Below, piece after piece: positions 18,140 to 21,506 of a stretch of 21,506 bases of DNA. The notes below the pieces were generated by a model. That model searched no databases. It worked only from the letters and a program-made list of their open reading frames with translations, and had not been told where the DNA came from. Source of the stretch: JBDTMT01 sp039934135 (GTDB taxonomy: Bacteria; Desulfobacterota; Binatia; HRBIN30; CADEER01); the NCBI GenBank assembly GCA_039934135.1, contig JBDTMT010000022.1, positions 1-21,506 of the forward strand. The letters run 5' to 3'. How positions within the stretch are numbered: the stretch's first letter is position 1; the number at the start of each line of letters is the position of its first letter. The translations under genes were made by a program, and so were the position numbers.

Positions 18140-18885
18140 TAGGCGCTGGCCCGGCGTGTCGCGGAGCGTGCAGCCGGTTTGCGGTCCCACAGGCCGCCGA
18201 TGACGGCGCGGATCGGCAGGTGGTCGGAGGCGCGGCGGGCGCGGCTGGTGTTGTGCACCTCGACGGCGACCAGTGCATGGCGCGGTTGCACCCAGACGCG
18301 GTCGAGCGCGAACAGCGGCATGCTCGATGGAAAGGAGCGCACGCCGGGCGTGCGGCCGAAGCGGCGGTGCAGATGCCGCAACGGTTGGCTCGGCGGGCGC
18401 CATTCGTTGAAGTCGCCGAGCAGGATCAGCGGCGCGGCGCTGCCGGCGTCGATCGCCTCCAAGAGGCGCTCGACCTGCACCTGCCGCTCGCGCAGGCCGA
18501 GGCCGAGATGCGCGGCGATGACACGCACGCGCTTGCCGTGCACCTGCAGATCGACGTCGAGTGCGCCGCGGCGTTGGGCACGCGCCACGCTGAGGTCGAT
18601 ATTGCGCACCTCCAGCACCGCGTGGCGCGTCAGCAGGGCGTTGCCGTACTGGCCGCGCGCGCCGTACAGCACCGGTCCCCATACGCTCTCCAGACCGGTC
18701 GCTTCGGCGAAGCAGCGCAGCTGATCGACGCCGTTGCGCACGTGGTAGCGGAAGTCGACTTCCTGCAGCGCGATGATGTCGGCTTCGAGCTCCTCGATGA
18801 CCTTCACGACGCGCGCCGGATCGTGCTTGCCGTCGCGGCCGATGCAGCGATGCACGTTGTACGAGGCGACCGTCAGCGTCCGCAT
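18139..18885 (-). CDS. endonuclease/exonuclease/phosphatase (EEP) family protein, YbhP-like
   Basis: The 248-residue protein keeps the metal-dependent phosphoesterase core: Asn10 in SYNVH, Glu42 in LQEVD, His126 in AAHLGLG, Asp158 and Asn160 in LLGDFNEW, Asp195 in LDRVWV, and the Asp221-His222 pair in ASDHLPI. This fold includes Mg-dependent nucleases, sphingomyelinases and inositol phosphatases; which bond is cut cannot be told. Its position beside the ClsB-type gene, as for YbhP in E. coli, suggests a phospholipid-linked substrate, by inference. There is no signal peptide. GAGGA lies 8 bases upstream of the ATG. The last 15 residues are basic and Ala-rich. It is divergent from the thiolase gene across 101 bases. 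Confidence 0.88.
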   Translation of the reverse strand: MRTLTVASYNVHRCIGRDGKHDPARVVKVIEELEADIIALQEVDFRYHVRNGVDQLRCFAEATGLESVWGPVLYGARGQYGNALLTRHAVLEVRNIDLSVARAQRRGALDVDLQVHGKRVRVIAAHLGLGLRERQVQVERLLEAIDAGSAAPLILLGDFNEWRPPSQPLRHLHRRFGRTPGVRSFPSSMPLFALDRVWVQPRHALVAVEVHNTSRARRASDHLPIRAVIGGLWDRKPAARSATRRASA

Positions 18886-18986
18886 CGCTCTGTCCTCATC
18901 TTCAGCCGACCCGCTTCCGCAACCGAATCCTTTATGAAAAGCTGCTTTGGCCGCGATGCTAGCAGAATCCCGAGAGATGCCAGAGC

Positions 18987-20150
18987 ATGTATGAGGTGCT
19001 GATCATCGAAGCGGTGCGCAGCCCGATTGGCCGCCGCCGGGGCGGTCTGGCCGGGCTGCACCCAGCCGATCTGCTCGGCGCCGTGCAGCGCGCCGCGGTC
19101 GAGCGCGCCGACATCGACCCGGCAGCGGTCGGACAGGTCATCGGCGGTTGCGTGTCGCAGGTCGCCGAGCAGTCGTTCAACATCGCGCGTACCGCCTGGC
19201 TGGCACAGGGCCTGCCGCTGGAAGTCGCCGCCAGCACCGTCGACAGCCAGTGCGGCTCCAGCCAGCAGGCCACGACCCTGGCTGCCGGCCTGATCGGCGC
19301 CGGCATCGAGGATATCGTCCTCGCCTGCGGCGTCGAGATGATGTCGCGCGTGCCGCTCGGCGCCAACATGAAGGGCGGCTCGCCGCTGCCGAAGAGCTAT
19401 GCGGCGCACTATGCCTACGCCTCCCAGTTCCACGGCGCCGAGATGATCGCCAAGGAATACGGCATCGGCCGCGAGGACACCGACCGCTTCGGCCTGCGCA
19501 GCCAGACGCTGGCGATCCAGGCCTGGCAGGAAGGCCGTTTCACGCGCGAGGTGCTGCCGCTCAACGCGCCGGTGCTCGACGCCGAAGGCCACCCCACCGG
19601 TGAGCGCCGCAACGTGGCGCGCGACGAGGGCCTGCGCGAGACCTCGATGGAGAAGTTGGCGGCGCTGAAGGCGGTCGAAGCGGAAGGCATTCACACCGCC
19701 GGCACCTCGTCGCAGGTGTCGGACGGCGCCGCCGCGGTGCTGCTCGCCTCGCCGGCGCGCGCCCAGGCGCTCGGCCTGAAGCCGCGCGCGCGTATCGTCA
19801 CCACGACGCTGGTCGGCGTCGATCCGGTGACCATGCTGAAAGGCCCGATTCCGGCGACGCGCAAAGTGCTCGAGACCAGCGGCCTGCAGATCGACGACAT
19901 CGACGTCTTCGAGGTCAATGAAGCGTTTGCCGCCGTCGTGCTGGCGTGGATGAAGGAATGCGAGCCGAACCCGGAGCGCGTCAACCCGAACGGCGGCGCC
20001 ATCGCGCTCGGCCATCCAACCGGCAGCACCGGAGCGCGCCTGATCACCACCGCGCTGCACGAGCTCGAACGCACCGGCCGCCGGCACGCGCTCATCTCCA
20101 TGTGCTGCGGCGGCGGCCTCGGCACCGGGACGATCATCGAGCGTCTCTGA
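18987..20150 (+). CDS. thiolase (acetyl-CoA C-acyltransferase), steroid/fatty-acid degradation type
   Basis: The 387-residue enzyme cleaves 3-ketoacyl-CoA with CoA, or condenses acyl-CoAs. Catalytic residues are present: the nucleophile Cys89 in DSQCGSSQQ, the NEAF motif in FEVNEAFAAV, His343 in GGAIALGHPTGSTGAR, and the second Cys373 in SMCCGGGLGTG. The DSQCGSSQQ and CGVEMMSRVPLGAN wording resembles actinobacterial and proteobacterial steroid or long-chain 3-ketoacyl-CoA thiolases more than PhaA-type enzymes, so a degradative role is favoured. There is no hydratase or dehydrogenase gene beside it. The ATG at 18987 gives a standard N-terminus (EAVRSPIGRRRGGL); the ribosome site is weak. A weak 8-bp inverted repeat follows the stop. 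Confidence 0.93.
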   Translation: MYEVLIIEAVRSPIGRRRGGLAGLHPADLLGAVQRAAVERADIDPAAVGQVIGGCVSQVAEQSFNIARTAWLAQGLPLEVAASTVDSQCGSSQQATTLAAGLIGAGIEDIVLACGVEMMSRVPLGANMKGGSPLPKSYAAHYAYASQFHGAEMIAKEYGIGREDTDRFGLRSQTLAIQAWQEGRFTREVLPLNAPVLDAEGHPTGERRNVARDEGLRETSMEKLAALKAVEAEGIHTAGTSSQVSDGAAAVLLASPARAQALGLKPRARIVTTTLVGVDPVTMLKGPIPATRKVLETSGLQIDDIDVFEVNEAFAAVVLAWMKECEPNPERVNPNGGAIALGHPTGSTGARLITTALHELERTGRRHALISMCCGGGLGTGTIIERL

Positions 20151-20169
20151 CGACCGCACCGCGCGACCG

Positions 20170-20209
20170 GTGATCGGACCGTTCCGGGCCACGCTGCCGA
20201 ACCGATCAC
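20170..20209. promoter_or_regulatory. 8-bp inverted repeat between thiolase and encapsulated ferritin genes
   Basis: GTGATCGG at 20170-20177 pairs with CCGATCAC at 20202-20209 across a 24-base loop. It lies 19 bases after the thiolase stop and 24 bases before the EncFtn start. It may be an incomplete terminator for the thiolase or an operator for the encapsulin operon. No T-run is present, and no Fur-box-like sequence was recognised. Confidence 0.3.
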
Positions 20210-20233
20210 TGATCACCTTCCTGGAGGATCTGA

Positions 20234-20620
20234 ATGGCGAACTCAGTCGGCTACCACGAATCCGAAGACAAACTGCTCGGCGAAACGCAGGACAACCATC
20301 GCGCCCTCACCTCCATGCAGGAGGAGCTCGAAGCGGCCGATTGGTACGATCAGCGCGTCGACGCGGCAGATTGTCCCGAGCTCAAGGCGATCCTGAAGCA
20401 CAACCGCGACGAAGAGGTCGAGCATTTTACCATGCTGCTCGAGTGGCTGCGGCGGCGCGATGCCAAGTTCGCCGAGCAGCTCAAGGAACGACTGTTCACC
20501 AGCGGCTCCATTGTCGCGCAGGAGCAGTCCGAGAAGGGCGGCGGCGCCGGCGCCGCGGCGACGCCGGCCGGCGGCGGCTCACTCGGAATCGGCAGTCTCA
20601 AGGGAGGACAAAGCCTGTGA
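20234..20620 (+). CDS. encapsulated ferritin (EncFtn), encapsulin cargo
   Basis: The 128-residue protein matches the EncFtn family, a two-helix ferritin that makes ring-shaped decamers inside encapsulin shells and oxidises Fe(II). Residues corresponding to the Rhodospirillum rubrum ferroxidase and entry sites, as remembered, are all present with an offset of one: Glu30, Glu31, Glu33, Trp37 and Tyr38 in EELEAADWYDQ, and Glu61 and His64 in DEEVEHF. Helices span about 20-45 and 48-88. A Gly/Ala-rich flexible linker (102-114) leads to the cargo-loading peptide SLGIGSLKG (116-124), the type that docks to the shell interior. GGAGG lies 8 bases before the ATG. Its TGA overlaps the shell gene's GTG, so shell and cargo are coupled. 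Confidence 0.95.
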   Translation: MANSVGYHESEDKLLGETQDNHRALTSMQEELEAADWYDQRVDAADCPELKAILKHNRDEEVEHFTMLLEWLRRRDAKFAEQLKERLFTSGSIVAQEQSEKGGGAGAAATPAGGGSLGIGSLKGGQSL

Positions 20621-21426
20621 ACAATCTCCGACGCGAACTGGCGCCGATCTCCGTCCCGGCCTGGCAGGCAATCGATACGGAGGCGCGGCGCGTCCTCAAG
20701 CTCGAGCTCGCCGGCCGCAAAGTGGTCGACCTCAAGGGCCCGCTCGGCCCTGAACACGCGGCGGTCAACACCGGTCGCATCACGCCGCTGAAGGGCGGAC
20801 CCGTCGCCGGCGTCACTGCGGCGCGCCGCGAGGTGCTGCCGATGGTGCAGCTCATCGGCGAGTTCGAGCTGTCGCGCGCCGAGCTCGACGCCGTCGAACG
20901 CGGCGCCGAGGATCCCGACCTCGGCGCGCTGGTGCAAGGCGCGTCGCGCATCGCGCAGGCCGAGGACACGGCGGTATTTTACGGCTACGCCGCCGGCGGC
21001 ATCCGCGGCATGGCGGAAGCCTCGCCGCATGCGGCGTTGCCGATCGCCGACGACTACAACACCTATCCGAAGACCGTCGCCGAAGCGCTGCGTTTGCTGC
21101 GCGTCGCCGGCGTCGACGGGCCGTACGCCCTGGCGCTGGGCCCGCGCTGCTACACCGGCCTGATGCAGTCGACCGGCGACGGCGGCTACCCGGCCCTGCA
21201 GGTGGTCAAGCGCATCGTCGAAGGGCCGATCATCTGGGCCCCGGCGGTCGACGGCGCCATCGTGCTCAGCACGCGCGGCGACGACTTCGAGCTCACCGTC
21301 GGCCGCGATCTGTCGATCGGCTATCGGAGCCATTCCGAGACGACGGTGAAGCTGTATTTCACCGAGACCATGACCTTCCGCGTCCTGACGCCGGAAGCCG
21401 CCGTGGCCCTCGTCTACAAGAAATGA
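20617..21426 (+). CDS. encapsulin shell protein (family 1, HK97 fold)
   Basis: The 269-residue protein builds the icosahedral compartment that houses EncFtn. The N-terminal arm is diagnostic: LAPISVPAWQAIDTEARRV, then LAGRKVVDLKGPLG and AVNTGRI. Later segments fit the family too: DTAVFYGYAAGGIRGM before the E-loop region, PYALALGPRCYTGL, IIWAPAVDGAIVLSTRGDDFEL and GRDLSIGYRSHSETTVKLYFTETMTFRVLTPEAAV at the C-terminus. The start is GTG at 20617, overlapping the EncFtn stop (GTGA), with AGGGAGGA about 8 bases upstream; the frame is open further 5' only as an antisense-free shadow of EncFtn. Length is usual. The gene ends 14 bases before the stop of a convergent multicopper oxidase. Confidence 0.95.
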   Translation: MNNLRRELAPISVPAWQAIDTEARRVLKLELAGRKVVDLKGPLGPEHAAVNTGRITPLKGGPVAGVTAARREVLPMVQLIGEFELSRAELDAVERGAEDPDLGALVQGASRIAQAEDTAVFYGYAAGGIRGMAEASPHAALPIADDYNTYPKTVAEALRLLRVAGVDGPYALALGPRCYTGLMQSTGDGGYPALQVVKRIVEGPIIWAPAVDGAIVLSTRGDDFELTVGRDLSIGYRSHSETTVKLYFTETMTFRVLTPEAAVALVYKK

Positions 21427-21430
21427 CCAA

Positions 21431-21452
21431 CAGTCGACTTTCAGTCGACTTT
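21431..21452. repeat. perfect 11-bp tandem duplication (2 x CAGTCGACTTT)
   Basis: Two identical 11-bp copies abut at 21441/21442 in the gap between the encapsulin and multicopper oxidase stops. The oxidase TGA (minus strand, 21443-21441) is created at the junction of the copies. Confidence 0.8.
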
Positions 21453-21506
21453 GATCACGGTCATCATGCCCGACTCAGCATGTTCAAGGATGTGGCAGTG
21501 GAGCAT
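21441..21506 (-). CDS. multicopper oxidase, C-terminal end (partial)
   Basis: The last 21 residues before a TGA contain HCHILEHAESGMM. This is the C-terminal copper signature of multicopper oxidases: His-Cys-His for the type 1/type 3 link, His three residues later and the axial Met four residues after that. The protein ends nine residues after GM, as in many family members, so the stop is at a normal place. The rest lies beyond the right edge, and the Met at the edge is internal, not a start. The enzyme type (laccase, cuprous oxidase or ferroxidase) cannot be told. It converges on the encapsulin operon; a ferroxidase would fit that iron-storage setting but this is speculative. Confidence 0.88.
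   Translation of the reverse strand: MLHCHILEHAESGMMTVIKVD

Noticed and set aside
18873..20216. Minus-strand open frame of 447 codons opposite the thiolase gene
   Set aside because: Shadow of a gene with all thiolase catalytic motifs.

Overview
The window is very GC-rich bacterial DNA, densely coded on both strands. The gene content (guaB-guaA next to dnaE, an encapsulated-ferritin operon, glutathione S-transferases beside an epoxide-hydrolase-like enzyme, a steroid-type thiolase) suggests a Gram-negative, soil- or sediment-type organism of the broad deltaproteobacterial group (Myxococcota, Desulfobacterota or Binatota-like). That placement is an inference from content and composition only.

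Layout. 1-126 is the tail of an unidentified gene. 227-2218 (+) holds an alpha/beta hydrolase and an anchored LamG-domain protein. 2215-6154 (-) holds a GST and then a tightly overlapping set: a GT-C-type membrane glycosyltransferase, a polyprenyl-phosphate-type GT2 and a class I methyltransferase. 6224-6639 (-) is the frameshifted, truncated remnant of an acyltransferase-3 gene. 6936-14289 (-) is guaB, guaA, a small four-helix-bundle gene and dnaE: guanine nucleotide synthesis next to the replicative polymerase, with the four-helix-bundle gene apparently inserted. 14522-15037 (+) is a gamma-carbonic anhydrase divergent from guaB. 15156-16690 (-) is a GST plus an alpha/beta hydrolase with an Asp nucleophile. 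16814-18885 holds a ClsB-type phospholipid synthase and a YbhP-type EEP phosphoesterase, convergent. 18987-20150 (+) is a thiolase. 20234-21426 (+) is the encapsulated ferritin EncFtn and its encapsulin shell, translationally coupled. 21441-21506 (-) is the C-terminal end of a multicopper oxidase.

The least expected signal is between the genes. Four short arrays of an 8-bp unit (about GCCSGTGN) lie in the dnaE-guaA-guaB interval as two inverted pairs; one pair brackets the four-helix-bundle gene. Two further inverted pairs, built from a 7-bp unit (about GCNNATC), fill the gaps between convergent genes at 15033-15160 and 18034-18139; the latter contains a perfect 18-bp inverted repeat. These look like one class of small intergenic element, inverted short-period arrays around a core, with the four-helix-bundle gene possibly a gene-bearing version. 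The guaB leader also carries a 12-bp stem, a 16-bp perfect palindrome and a 7-bp inverted repeat.

No rRNA or tRNA gene, CRISPR array or transposase was recognised.
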